Counted from the stretch's first letter, positions 18,320 to 28,108 are shown. The stretch is 64,000 nucleotides of DNA from Nonomuraea coxensis DSM 45129 (GCF_019397265.1 NZ_CP068985.1:8336001-8400000); one strand, 5' to 3'. Numbers and translations: made by a program. The notes: generated from the sequence alone by a model not told the origin.

Positions 18320-19472
18320 GTGCAGCTCCGGTACAACTTCCGCCTCTACCCGACCGCCGGTCAGCGCCAGGCGCTGGCGCGGGCGTTCGGGTGCGCGCGG
18401 ACGGTGTTCAACGACGGGCTGCGCTTACGGCAGGAGGCCCGGGAGCAGGGGCTGCCGTACGTCTCGGACGGGGACCTGTCCAAACTGGTGATCACGCAGG
18501 CGAAGCAGACGCCGGAACGCGCCTGGCTGGGCGAGGTGTCGGCGGTCGTCCTTCAGCAGGCGTTGGCCGACCTGAACACCGCGTACCGGAACTTTTTCGC
18601 CTCGATCACCGGCAGGCGCAAAGGCCCGGAAGTCGCGCCGCCCCGGTACCGCTCCCGCAAGGACAACCGGCAGGCGATCCGGTTCACCAGGAACGCCCGC
18701 TTCACGGTCACGGCGGGCGGGAAGCTGCGCCTGCCGAAGATCGGCGACGTGCCGGTGCGATGGTCTCGTGAGCTGCCCGCCGAGCCCTCCAGCGTGACGG
18801 TCATCAAGGACGCGGCGGGGCGGTACTTCGCCTCGTTCGTGGTCGAGACCGGCGCAGATCCGTTGCCGCAGACGCCGGACGAGGTCGGTATCGACCTGGG
18901 GCTCACCCACTTCGCGGTGCTCTCAGACGGCCGGAAGATCGACAACCCGAGGTTTCTGCGCCGCGCCGGACGACGGTTGAAGAAGGCTCAGCAGGCCCTG
19001 TCCCGCAAGGGGCAAGGGGTCGGCGAACCGGAAGAAGGCCGCGGCCCGGGTCGCCCGTGCTCACGCCAGGGTGGCCGACGCGCGCCGGGACTTCGCGCAC
19101 AAGCTCTCCACGCAGATCATCCGCGACAATCAAGCGGTGTATGTGGAGGACCTGTGCGTGAAGGGCCTGGCCCGCACCCGGCTGGCCAAGAGCGTGCACG
19201 ATGCGGGCTGGTCGCAGTTCGTGGCCATGCTGGAGTACAAAGCCGGACGGTACGGCCGCACCTTCGCCAAGGCCGGCCGGTTCTTCCCCTCCAGCAAGCT
19301 GTGCTCGGCGTGCGGCGCCGTGGCGGGCACGATGCCGCTGAACATCCGGTCGTGGACCTGCCCGTGCGGAGCGGTCCACGACCGGGACGTCAACGCCGCG
19401 ATCAACATCCTCGCCGCCGGACGGGCGGAGAGGCTAAACGCCTGCGGAGGGACCGTAAGACCCGCCGCCTAG
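18320..19472 (+). pseudogene. tnpB: TnpB RNA-guided nuclease, single-base frameshift
   Basis: The frame from GTG 18320 (MQLRYNFRLYPTAGQRQALARAFGCARTVFND) runs through the first RuvC motif GIDLGLTHFAVL to SRKGQGVGEP. The family sequence then continues one frame over as GSANRKKAAARVARAHARVADARRDFAHKLSTQIIRDN. The second frame supplies the RuvC-II glutamate (VYVEDLCVKGL), the zinc finger (CSACG...CPCG) and the RuvC-III aspartate (HDRDVNAAINIL), ending at 19472. Removing one G from the GGGG run at 19009-19012 would give RKGKGSANR in a single frame. The break is either a true mutation, ribosomal slippage or a sequencing error. All nuclease residues are otherwise present. Confidence 0.85.
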
Positions 19473-19583
19473 CGGAGGGCCGGACCCAGCGAAACAGGAA
19501 GCCGCCAGAAGTGCCGCACGTGCGGCACGGGCTGAATCGCCGACCTTCAGGCCGGAGAGCGCGTCAATGGGGCGAGCACGAGC
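19473..19583 (+). ncRNA. Probable omega RNA (reRNA) right-end region with guide in host gene
   Basis: TnpB proteins use an RNA made from the tnpB 3' end and the right end of the element, with the guide being the flanking host DNA. Here 19473-19567 holds two hairpins: a perfect palindrome GTGCCGCACGTGCGGCAC at 19511-19528 and the CCGACC-TTCA-GGCCGG stem at 19540-19555. Host sequence begins TGGGGCGAGCACGAGCCCGA at 19568 and would be the guide. The RNA is inferred from element architecture; its 5' end inside tnpB cannot be set. Confidence 0.45.
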
Positions 19584-20047
19584 CCGACCTCGAGGGCACC
19601 ACGCTGGTCGGCGGCGAGCTGCGCACCGGCGACATCGGCTGCGTGGACGACGACGGCTACCTCCACGTCGTGGACAGGAAGAAGGACCTCATCATCCGCG
19701 GCGGCTTCAACGTCTTCCCCCGCGACGTCGAGTACGCCCTCGACCAGCACCCCGACGTGACCCGCTCCTGCGTGGTCGGCCGGCCCGACGCCCGCCACGG
19801 CGAGGAGGTCGTGGCGTTCGTGCAGCTGGAGCCGGGCGGGACGGCGAGCGCCGAGGAGCTCGTCGAGTGGGCCCGCGACCGCGTCGGCCGGGTGAAGTAC
19901 CCGCGCGAGATCCGCTTCGTCGACGACATCCCGGTCACCAGCGTGCTCAAGCTCGACCGCAAGGCCATGCGCGCCCGCCTCCAGCACGCCGGACGCACGG
20001 ATCACGCGACCGGGCCGGACCCACCTGGTTTCCGTGATAAGTGTTGA
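19568..20047 (+). pseudogene. Acyl-CoA synthetase, 3' part
   Basis: C-terminal 159 residues continuing from 15983: WGEHEPDLEGTTLVGGELRTGDIGCVDDDGYLHVVDRKKDLIIRGG carries the A7 (GDI), A8 hinge (GRKKD-like VDRKKD) and IRGGFNVFPRDVE signatures. TSVLKLDRKAM holds the A10 catalytic lysine. Joining 14925-15983 to 19568-20047 gives 1539 bp, exactly 513 codons including the stop, with no internal stop. All adenylation motifs survive, so the insertion looks recent. Confidence 0.85.
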
Positions 20048-20064
20048 CGTGTCTGGAGGTGACG

Positions 20065-20415
20065 ATGACCCAGCAGGACCCGTCGGGTTACCCTTATCCG
20101 CCCTACGGCGCCACCTACGGCGAGCAGCCCCCGCCCGGCTACGGCTACGGCTATCCGCCGCCGCCGCGCGACGACGGGCCGAGCGCCAACGCCATCGTCT
20201 CCCTCGTGCTCAACCTCCTCTCCCTCGTCTCCTGCTGCAACGTCCTCGCCCTGCCCGGGGCGATCCTGGCCGGGCTGGGGCTCAGCAGGGCGAGCTCCGA
20301 CCCCGCCACGGCACGTAGCATGGTGACGTGGAGCTGGGTCCTGTTCGGGCTCGGCTTCGTCCTCATGATCGGCCTGTTCCTCTTCCTCGGCCTCAACGGC
20401 TATCTCGACGATTGA
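20065..20415 (+). CDS. Small DUF4190-like membrane protein
   Basis: 116 residues from the ATG at 20065, with GGAGGTGACG directly upstream. The N-terminal 40 residues are Pro/Tyr/Gly rich (GYPYPPYGATYGEQPPPGYGYGYPPPP). Two hydrophobic segments follow: NAIVSLVLNLLSLVSCCNVLALPGAILAGLGLSRA and MVTWSWVLFGLGFVLMIGLFLFLGLNGYL. This layout matches actinobacterial proteins of the DUF4190 kind. Function is unknown. It lies 17 nt after the synthetase stop and 69 nt before the XPB helicase. Confidence 0.75.
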   Translation: MTQQDPSGYPYPPYGATYGEQPPPGYGYGYPPPPRDDGPSANAIVSLVLNLLSLVSCCNVLALPGAILAGLGLSRASSDPATARSMVTWSWVLFGLGFVLMIGLFLFLGLNGYLDD

Positions 20416-20484
20416 TGACCCGTTCCGGGACTTTCCCTGCCGTCGGCTGTGTTGGATAAGGGTCAACCGTAGGAAGGGATGTCC

Positions 20485-22131
20485 GTGAACGACGGCCCGC
20501 TCATCGTCCAGTCGGACAAGACTCTGCTGCTCGAGGTCGACCACGACAAGGCCGACGAGTGCCGCAAGGCCATCGCGCCGTTCGCCGAGCTCGAACGCGC
20601 CCCGGAGCACGTGCACACCTACCGCGTCACCCCGCTGGCGCTGTGGAACGCCCGCGCCGCCGGCCACGACGCCGAGCAGGTCATCGACGCGCTCATCAGC
20701 CACAGCCGCTACCCGGTGCCGCACGCGCTGCTCGTCGACATCGCCGAGACCATGGCGCGCTACGGCCGCCTGCGCCTGGAGAAGGACCCGGTGCACGGCC
20801 TGGTGCTCACCTCCAGCGACCGCGCGGTGCTGGAGGAGGTGCTGCGCTCCAAGAAGATCGCGCCCATGCTGGGCGAGCGGCTCGGCGCCGACTCGGTCAT
20901 CGTGCACCCGAGCGACCGGGGCAACGTCAAGCAGGCCCTGCTCAAGCTGGGCTGGCCGGCCGAGGACCTGGCCGGCTACGTCGACGGCGAGGCCCACCCG
21001 ATCAAGCTCGCCCAGGAGGGCTGGTCGCTGCGCCCCTACCAGCAGGAGGCGGCCGACGCCTTCTGGCACGGCGGCTCCGGCGTGGTCGTGCTGCCCTGCG
21101 GCGCCGGCAAGACCATCGTGGGCGCGGCCGCCATGGCGCACGCCCAGGCCACCACGCTCATCCTGGTCACCAACACCGTCTCCGCCCACCAGTGGAAGAC
21201 CGAGCTGCTCAAGCGCACGTCCCTGACCGAGGACGAGATCGGCGAGTACAGCGGCAACAAGAAGGAGATCCGCCCGGTCACCATCGCCACCTACCAGGTG
21301 ATGACCACCAGGCGGAAGGGCGTCTACAGCCACCTGGAGCTGTTCGACGCGCGCGACTGGGGCCTCATCGTCTACGACGAGGTGCACCTGCTGCCCGCGC
21401 CGATCTTCCGGATGACCGCCGACCTCCAGGCCCGCCGGCGCGTGGGGCTCACCGCGACGCTGGTGCGCGAGGACGGGCGCGAGGGCGACGTGTTCTCGCT
21501 CATCGGCCCCAAGCGCTACGACGCGCCCTGGAAGGAGATGGAGAACCAGGGCTGGATCGCGCCGGCCGACTGCGTCGAGGTGCGGGTCACGCTCACCGAC
21601 GAGGAGCGGCTGGCGTACGCGATGGCCGAGTCGGAGGAGCGCTACCGCTTCTGCGCCACCACGCCGTCCAAGACGCGGGTCACCGAGGCGCTGGTGCGGC
21701 GGCACGCGGGCGAGCAGGTGCTGGTCATCGGCCAGTACATCGACCAGCTCGACGAGCTCGGCGAGCACCTCGACGCGCCGGTCATCAAGGGCGAGACCCG
21801 GGTCAAGGAACGCGAGCGGCTCTACCAGGCCTTCCGCGACAAGGAGATCCAGGTCCTCGTGGTGTCGAAGGTCGCCAACTTCTCCATCGACCTGCCGGAG
21901 GCGTCCGTCGCCATCCAGGTGTCGGGGACGTTCGGCTCGCGCCAGGAGGAGGCCCAGCGGCTCGGCCGGGTGCTGCGGCCCAAGGCGGACGGCGGGGGCG
22001 CGCGGTTCTACACCGTGGTCAGCCGCGACACCGTCGACCAGGAGTTCGCGGCGCACCGCCAGCGGTTCCTCGCCGAGCAGGGATACGCCTACCAGATCAT
22101 CGACGCCGACGACGTGCTCGACGGCGTCTGA
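20485..22131 (+). CDS. DNA repair helicase XPB
   Basis: 548 residues from the GTG at 20485 (AGGAAGGG 6 nt upstream; an ATG at 20479 is also in frame). The N-terminal damage-recognition-like part (GPLIVQSDKTLLLEVDHD) is followed by an SF2 helicase core. Motif I is LPCGAGKT, motif II VYDEVHLL, motif III GLTATLVRED including the XPB RED loop, and motif VI AQRLGRVLRPK. A thumb-like region lies between the two RecA folds. It unwinds DNA 3' to 5' with ATP, in nucleotide excision repair or transcription-coupled processes by analogy to archaeal and eukaryotic XPB. Its probable partner, the helicase-associated protein, is 7 kb upstream. A hairpin follows the stop. Confidence 0.93.
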   Translation: MNDGPLIVQSDKTLLLEVDHDKADECRKAIAPFAELERAPEHVHTYRVTPLALWNARAAGHDAEQVIDALISHSRYPVPHALLVDIAETMARYGRLRLEKDPVHGLVLTSSDRAVLEEVLRSKKIAPMLGERLGADSVIVHPSDRGNVKQALLKLGWPAEDLAGYVDGEAHPIKLAQEGWSLRPYQQEAADAFWHGGSGVVVLPCGAGKTIVGAAAMAHAQATTLILVTNTVSAHQWKTELLKRTSLTEDEIGEYSGNKKEIRPVTIATYQVMTTRRKGVYSHLELFDARDWGLIVYDEVHLLPAPIFRMTADLQARRRVGLTATLVREDGREGDVFSLIGPKRYDAPWKEMENQGWIAPADCVEVRVTLTDEERLAYAMAESEERYRFCATTPSKTRVTEALVRRHAGEQVLVIGQYIDQLDELGEHLDAPVIKGETRVKERERLYQAFRDKEIQVLVVSKVANFSIDLPEASVAIQVSGTFGSRQEEAQRLGRVLRPKADGGGARFYTVVSRDTVDQEFAAHRQRFLAEQGYAYQIIDADDVLDGV

Positions 22132-22168
22132 CCTCCGGCTTCGGCAAGGGTGGCTCTCCGTGGACGCC

Positions 22169-22192
22169 CGGCCGCTCGCGCGTGAGCGGCCG
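22169..22192 (+). terminator. Hairpin terminator after XPB
   Basis: CGGCCGCTC at 22169-22177 pairs perfectly with GAGCGGCCG at 22184-22192 around a 6-nt loop, 37 nt past the XPB stop. Confidence 0.6.
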
Positions 22193-22389
22193 AGCGTTCA
22201 GTGTGGTGCTACGTCCACGAAACTCCGCGGGCCGTCGACAATCGAACCACCCCCCTCACCTGCGTACTATCACGCCGCCTGCGACATACCCCCATGATCC
22301 GGCAAACCCACCTGATATGCCCGATTTTTTCGGTATTCCCAGCTTGTCTGCAGGAGAGGATCAACGGGCCGGGATCAGCGGGCGCATGA

Positions 22390-22719
22390 TCAACGGGCGA
22401 GGAGCCCGCCGACGAAGAGCACGCCCTCGGCCACCACCCACGCCAGCACCGCCGCGCCCATGACCCGCCCGAACACCCGGAGGTCGGCGCGCGAGACCGG
22501 CAACAGCCAGGCCGCCGCCGTGCAGCACGCCGCCAGCATCGCGAACAGGCCCGACACCGTGGCGAACATCCCGAGCCGCCGCGAACAGTCCCCGTCGCCC
22601 CCGGCGCAGAACGCCTCCAGCCCCCAGCCCGCGAACACCGACAACCCCCAGAGCGCCGCGAGCAGGAAGCTCGCGATCGTGGGGATGACCGGCGACACCC
22701 GCACCCGCGCCCGCGCCAT
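22390..22719 (-). CDS. Small membrane protein, unknown family
   Basis: 109 residues with three hydrophobic segments: IASFLLAALWGLSVFAGWGLEAF, MFATVSGLFAMLAACCTAAAWLLP and VFGRVMGAAVLAWVVAEGVLFVGGLL. Cysteines at FCAGGDGDCSRR lie in the first external loop and may form a disulfide. AGGA lies 7 nt before the ATG. It is divergent from the HelD-like gene. The family is not recognised; codon use looks like its neighbours. Confidence 0.65.
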   Translation of the reverse strand: MARARVRVSPVIPTIASFLLAALWGLSVFAGWGLEAFCAGGDGDCSRRLGMFATVSGLFAMLAACCTAAAWLLPVSRADLRVFGRVMGAAVLAWVVAEGVLFVGGLLAR

Positions 22720-22870
22720 CTCCTCGTCCTACCCGCGCCCCCTGACCGCCAACCGCTCCCGGGGCACGCCCGGCCGCGGCGAAATGGTGTGGAAGGCCGC
22801 TCCGCGCCCGGTTAAACTGGTCGATTCGCTGCCTTGACCACCTCCGATCCCGACAAGGAGGCACTTTCGC

Positions 22871-24880
22871 ATGCCCGGACACCAACTCGCCCCCGACATA
22901 CCCGCCGACGTCCTCGCCGCCGAGCAGAAGCACCTGGCCGAATCCAGGGCCGCGCTGTCGGCGATGCGCGCCCACGCCCAGTCCCTCTCCGCCGACGCGG
23001 CCGGCGACTGGGTGTCGCAGCAGATCCTCCAGTCCCTCCTCGACCAGCGCGTCGCCGCCCTGGCCGACCATCCGGACACCCCGCTGTTCTTCGGCCGGCT
23101 CGACCGCGAGTCCGGCGACGACCTGCCCGGCACGATCTACGTCGGCCGCCGGCACGTCCACGACGGCCACAGCAAGCCGCTGGTGATCGACTGGCGGGCC
23201 CCGGTCTCGCGGGCCTTCTACCAGGCGAGCCCGGCCGAGCCGATGGGCGTCGTACGCCGCCGCCGCTTCGGCTACCACGGCGGCGCGCTGACCGCGTACG
23301 AGGACGAGCCCCTGGGCGAGGGGGACGTCGAGCTCGGCCCGTCGAAGATCCTCACCGACGAGATCGAACGGCCCCGCACCGGCCCCATGCGCGACATCGT
23401 CGCCACCATCCAGCCCGACCAGGACGAGATCGTCCGCTCGGGGCTCGCCCAGACGGTCTGCGTCCAGGGCGCCCCCGGCACCGGGAAGACGGCGGTGGGC
23501 CTGCACCGGGCCGCGTACCTGCTGTTCACCCACCGCGAGCGCCTGGCGAGGTCCGGCGTGATGATCGTCGGCCCCAACCGCGCGTTCCTGTCCTACATCT
23601 CCTCGGTCCTGCCCGCGCTGGGCGAGGTCAAGGTGGACCAGACGACGGTGGCGGGCCTGCTCGGCGAGCACGCCGCGCCGGAGGACCCGCTGGTGGCCGC
23701 GGTCAAGGGCGACGCCCGGATGGCCGCGGTGCTGGAACGCGCGCTCTGGCTGCACATCGTGAAGCCGGAGGAGGGCCTCGTGTTCACGAAGGGCGCCTAC
23801 CGCTACCGGGTGGCCGACCACGAGGTGCGCGAGATCGTCGCCTCCCTGCGCGGCACCACCCGCTACCTGCCCGGACGGGCGGCGCTGGCGCAGCGGCTGG
23901 CCCACCTGGTGCTGGTGCGGATGGAGCAGCGCGGCGAGTCGCCCGACGACCGGGTGCAGGACGCCGTGGCCCGCTCCAAGCCGGTCAAGCAGCTCGTGGA
24001 CGCGGTCTGGCCGAAGCTGACGCCCGAGCAGGTGCTCCACCGGCTGCTCTCCGACCCGGAGTTCCTGGCCAGGGCCGCCAGGTCCGACCTGTCGCCCGAC
24101 GAGCGGGACCTGCTGCTCTGGCCGAAGCCGTACCGCAGCCACAAGTCCGCCAAGTGGTCGGCGGCGGACGCCGCGCTCCTCGACGAGCTGCGCGACCTCA
24201 TGGAACGCACCCCCTCCCTCGGCCACCTGGTCGTGGACGAGGCCCAGGACCTGTCGGAGATGCAGTTGCGCGCGCTCGGCCGGCGCTGCCGCAACGGCTC
24301 CGCCACCGTGCTCGGCGACCTCGCGCAGGGCACCACGCCCTGGTCCACCAGCTCGTGGGAGAGCGTGCTCCAGCACCTCGGGCAGCCCGAGGGCGAGGTG
24401 ACCGAGCTGACGCTCGGCTTCCGGGTGCCGCGCGAGGTGCTCGACTTCGCCGCCCGGCTCCTGCCGTCCGTCGCTCCCGGCCTGGCCGCGCCGCGCTCCC
24501 TGCGCCCCGGCGCGGGCTCGCTGAGCGTCCGTCCCGGCGGCTCCGTGGCCGAGGCCGCCGACGCGGCGCTCGCCCAGGAGGGCTCGATCGGCGTCATCGT
24601 CCCCGACGCGCTGGTCGCCGAGGTCTCGCGGGCGCTGTCCGGCCGTCCGCACGCCGTGCTCGACCCCGACGCCGCCGGCGAGGGCGAGCACCGCCTGCTC
24701 GTCGTCCCCGCGACCCTCGCCAAGGGCCTGGAGTACGACCACGTGATCGTGGTCGAGCCCGCCGACATCGTCGCCGCCGAGCCCCGCGGCCTGGCCCGGC
24801 TGTACGTCGTCCTGACCCGTGCGGTGACCTCTCTCACGGTCCTGCACGACAAGCCCCTGCCGGCGCAGCTCGCCATGTGA
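22871..24880 (+). CDS. HelD-like RNA polymerase recycling ATPase (SF1, UvrD-related)
   Basis: 669 residues with AGGAGG upstream. The N-terminal part (residues 10-60) is a coiled-coil-like arm, then LFFGRLDRESGDDLPGTIYVGRRHVHDGHSKPLVIDWRAPVSRAFYQASPAEPMGVVRRRRF, the conserved HelD segment. Walker A is GAPGTGKTAVGLHRAAYLLF (about 205), motif II VVDEAQDLSEMQLRAL, and LGDLAQGTTPWSTSSWE is also typical of HelD. HelD proteins remove RNA polymerase from DNA, and the actinobacterial HelR group can protect it from rifampicin. Which subgroup this belongs to is not decided by the sequence I can read. I see no obvious rifamycin-associated element upstream. A TAAACT at 22813-22818 may be the -10. Confidence 0.85.
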   Translation: MPGHQLAPDIPADVLAAEQKHLAESRAALSAMRAHAQSLSADAAGDWVSQQILQSLLDQRVAALADHPDTPLFFGRLDRESGDDLPGTIYVGRRHVHDGHSKPLVIDWRAPVSRAFYQASPAEPMGVVRRRRFGYHGGALTAYEDEPLGEGDVELGPSKILTDEIERPRTGPMRDIVATIQPDQDEIVRSGLAQTVCVQGAPGTGKTAVGLHRAAYLLFTHRERLARSGVMIVGPNRAFLSYISSVLPALGEVKVDQTTVAGLLGEHAAPEDPLVAAVKGDARMAAVLERALWLHIVKPEEGLVFTKGAYRYRVADHEVREIVASLRGTTRYLPGRAALAQRLAHLVLVRMEQRGESPDDRVQDAVARSKPVKQLVDAVWPKLTPEQVLHRLLSDPEFLARAARSDLSPDERDLLLWPKPYRSHKSAKWSAADAALLDELRDLMERTPSLGHLVVDEAQDLSEMQLRALGRRCRNGSATVLGDLAQGTTPWSTSSWESVLQHLGQPEGEVTELTLGFRVPREVLDFAARLLPSVAPGLAAPRSLRPGAGSLSVRPGGSVAEAADAALAQEGSIGVIVPDALVAEVSRALSGRPHAVLDPDAAGEGEHRLLVVPATLAKGLEYDHVIVVEPADIVAAEPRGLARLYVVLTRAVTSLTVLHDKPLPAQLAM

Positions 24881-24979
24881 CCGCGCGCCGCGCGCGGGAA
24901 CCGGCGACGCCCTGATCGGCGACCGGCCCGGCCGCTTCTAGGATGGCGAGCAGGAACGCTCTCTACCTAGGAGGATGCC

Positions 24980-25510
24980 GTGCCAGCACCGCTGCCCCAT
25001 GAACACCTGCCGTCGGTTCCCGCGCTCGTGGTCGAGAGCGACGACATCCAGGACGGCGAGCGGCTGAGCGACCTGCACGTCTTCAACGACTGGGGCATGA
25101 CGGGCCAGAACGTCTCGCCCCAGCTCCGCTGGTCCGGCGCGCCCGAAGGGACCCGGAGCTACGCCGTCACCTGCTACGACCCCGACGCGCCCACGGGCAG
25201 CGGGTTCTGGCACTGGGTGCTGTTCGACCTGCCGGCCTCGGTGACCGAGCTGCCGGCGGGCGCGGGCAGCGCCCCCGACTTCAAGGGGCTGCCCGACGGC
25301 GCCGTCCACGCCCGCAACGACTACGGCGTCAAGGCTTTCGGCGGCGCGGCTCCGCCGCCCGGCCCCGCGCACCGCTACGTCTTCACCGTCCACGCCCTGG
25401 GCGTCGACAAGCTGGGCGTGGACAGCGACGCCAGCCCGGCGGTGGTCGGCTTCAACATCACCGCCAACACCCTGGCCCGCGGCCACCTCGTCCCGGTCTA
25501 CGGCGTCTGA
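24980..25510 (+). CDS. YbhB/YbcL family PEBP-like protein
   Basis: 176 residues from a GTG, with TAGGAGGA 5 nt upstream. The PEBP (phosphatidylethanolamine-binding/RKIP-like) fold signatures are NVSPQLRWSGAPEGTRSYAVTCYDPDAPTGSGFWHWVLFDLPA, where YDPDAP and the FWHWV strand line the anion pocket. Later ones are GLPDGAVHARNDYG and PGPAHRYVFTVHALG. There is no signal peptide, so it is cytoplasmic. The bacterial function of this family is not established. Its last 13 bases overlap the convergent small secreted-protein gene. Confidence 0.9.
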   Translation: MPAPLPHEHLPSVPALVVESDDIQDGERLSDLHVFNDWGMTGQNVSPQLRWSGAPEGTRSYAVTCYDPDAPTGSGFWHWVLFDLPASVTELPAGAGSAPDFKGLPDGAVHARNDYGVKAFGGAAPPPGPAHRYVFTVHALGVDKLGVDSDASPAVVGFNITANTLARGHLVPVYGV

Positions 25511-25794
25511 ACGAGGGTGACGGCCTGCCCCGTGGTGCCCGGCTGGTCCACGGTGGTCGCCGGGGCCGGCGTGCTCGCCGGCCCCGTCCGGCCGCCGCAG
25601 CCCAGGACCTGCCCCACCAGGGAGTCGACCATCGGCAGTCCGAACGCGCCGCCGGCCGGACAGAACCACAGCTCGTACGGAAGCCGCATCGGCGAGGTGC
25701 GACCGTCGTCGGCCCTGACGGGACCGCCCGTCGCGGTCAGGGCGGCCACGGCCACGAGGCCCGCGCCGAAAATGCGGCTGCTACGGGAAAACAT
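25498..25794 (-). CDS. Small secreted protein, unknown
   Basis: 98 residues from the ATG at 25794, with AAAGGAG 6 nt upstream. A signal peptide is clear: MFSRSSRIFGAGLVAVAALTATGG with a probable cut near VRA-DD. The mature part has two cysteines (WFCPAG and VLGCGG) that could pair, and a Thr/Pro-rich tail (GPASTPAPATTVDQPGTT). It resembles small exported actinomycete proteins in layout, but I recognise no family. The stop lies within the PEBP gene on the other strand. Confidence 0.65.
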   Translation of the reverse strand: MFSRSSRIFGAGLVAVAALTATGGPVRADDGRTSPMRLPYELWFCPAGGAFGLPMVDSLVGQVLGCGGRTGPASTPAPATTVDQPGTTGQAVTLVQTP

Positions 25795-25888
25795 CCGCCA
25801 CTCCTTTCGTGAATGCGTGTTCCGCACACACATTTCCTCACTACGGGTAGCGGATCAATTGTGAAACGTAATGTCCGGTAAACGAAAC

Positions 25889-25919
25889 AAGAGCGGCCCG
25901 GAAAACCCGGGCCGCTCTT
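25889..25919 (-). terminator. Strong hairpin terminator after groEL
   Basis: AAGAGCGGCCCGG at 25889-25901 pairs perfectly with CCGGGCCGCTCTT at 25907-25919 (13-bp stem, 5-nt loop). It lies 23 nt beyond the groEL stop, and on the minus strand it is followed by a fairly T-rich stretch. Confidence 0.8.
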
Positions 25920-25941
25920 GGCGTCGGCGTCGCGAACAGAC

Positions 25942-27567
<1,626 letters not shown>

Positions 27568-27679
27568 AAGGCTAGACCTCCCAGATGCAGGGTGGCTTGT
27601 CCTGGACCGAGCCGACGCCCGCGACGGCCAGGGACTGCATCTCCGTTCGGCAGACCCCATCGTCTCGATCCCGAGTTCG

Positions 27680-27706
27680 TTGGCACTCTGCCACACAGAG
27701 TGCCAA
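27680..27706. promoter_or_regulatory. CIRCE operator (proximal copy)
   Basis: TTGGCACTC at 27680-27688, a 9-nt spacer, and GAGTGCCAA at 27698-27706. It matches the HrcA-binding CIRCE consensus TTAGCACTC-N9-GAGTGCTAA with one symmetrical change, so the arms remain perfectly complementary. It lies 113 nt upstream of groEL. Confidence 0.9.
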
Positions 27707-27714
27707 CGAACTGT

Positions 27715-27741
27715 TTAGCACTCTACCCTGCCGAGTGCAAG
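27715..27741. promoter_or_regulatory. Second CIRCE-like operator
   Basis: TTAGCACTC at 27715-27723, a 9-nt spacer, and GAGTGCAAG at 27733-27741. The left arm is exact consensus; the right arm matches for its first six bases. It is 8 bp from the first copy. Confidence 0.75.
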
Positions 27742-27907
27742 CGAACGACCTTCTGGAGAGGCTCCCGCGCAGGTCAGCCGGGTTCGCGCCGCGGACGGCG
27801 GGCCGCTCACCGTGTGGCCCGCCGTCGGTCGACGACTACGGGGGTGGCGAGCTCGTACGGACTGCGTTGCCGCACGTGTCCCGCCGGTGCATACCAGGTG
27901 ACATGAA

Positions 27908-28108
27908 TCAGACCGCGCGGACAGACTCGGCCTGCGGTCCCTTCTGGCCCTGCGTGATCTCGAACTCGACCCGCTGGCCCTGTTCGAGAGATCGGTACCC
28001 GTCCATCAGGATCGCGGAGTAATGGACGAATACATCCTTACCACCGTCTACCGCGATGAAGCCGTAGCCCTTGTCCGCGTTGAACCACTTGACGGTGCCC
28101 TGCGCCAC
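27908..28108 (-). CDS. Cold-shock protein (CspA family)
   Basis: 66 residues, the whole protein being one cold-shock domain: MAQGTVKWFNADKGYGFIAVDGGKDVFVHYSAI with RNP1 (KGYGFI) and RNP2 (VFVHYS). The rest is EQGQRVEFEITQGQKGPQAESVRAV. It binds single-stranded RNA/DNA as an RNA chaperone. It is transcribed toward groEL and probably separately from it. A GAGGAG sequence is found about 8 nt before the ATG. Confidence 0.95.
   Translation of the reverse strand: MAQGTVKWFNADKGYGFIAVDGGKDVFVHYSAILMDGYRSLEQGQRVEFEITQGQKGPQAESVRAV

Larger units (their letters stand above)
15984..19567 (+). mobile_element. IS200/IS605-type element (TnpA + TnpB) containing a nested IS1182-family element
   Basis: The 3584-bp segment interrupts the acyl-CoA synthetase between GGCTAC (15978-15983) and TGGGGCGAGC (19568 on). 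Without the nested IS and its 4-bp duplication the element is about 1795 bp, a usual size for an IS605-group element with divergent tnpA and tnpB. Its left end carries a hairpin CCGGCC-TTCA-GGCCGG, now split between 16004-16013 and 17799-17808. Its right end has the near-identical CCGACC-TTCA-GGCCGG at 19540-19555 and finishes GCGTCAA. No target duplication flanks the outer ends, as expected for single-strand IS200/IS605 transposition. Boundaries are set by alignment to the protein frame and could shift by a base or two. Confidence 0.8.

Noticed and set aside
18044..20047. A 667-residue frame that looks like a TnpB-synthetase fusion
   Set aside because: It results from the TnpB frameshift plus the chance that the first TnpB frame equals the synthetase frame after the insertion. 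The middle section has no similarity to either protein.
22720..22870. A rifamycin-associated element upstream of the HelD-like gene
   Set aside because: I looked for the GGGGCTTGCGGCAAGCCCC-type inverted repeat and did not find it.
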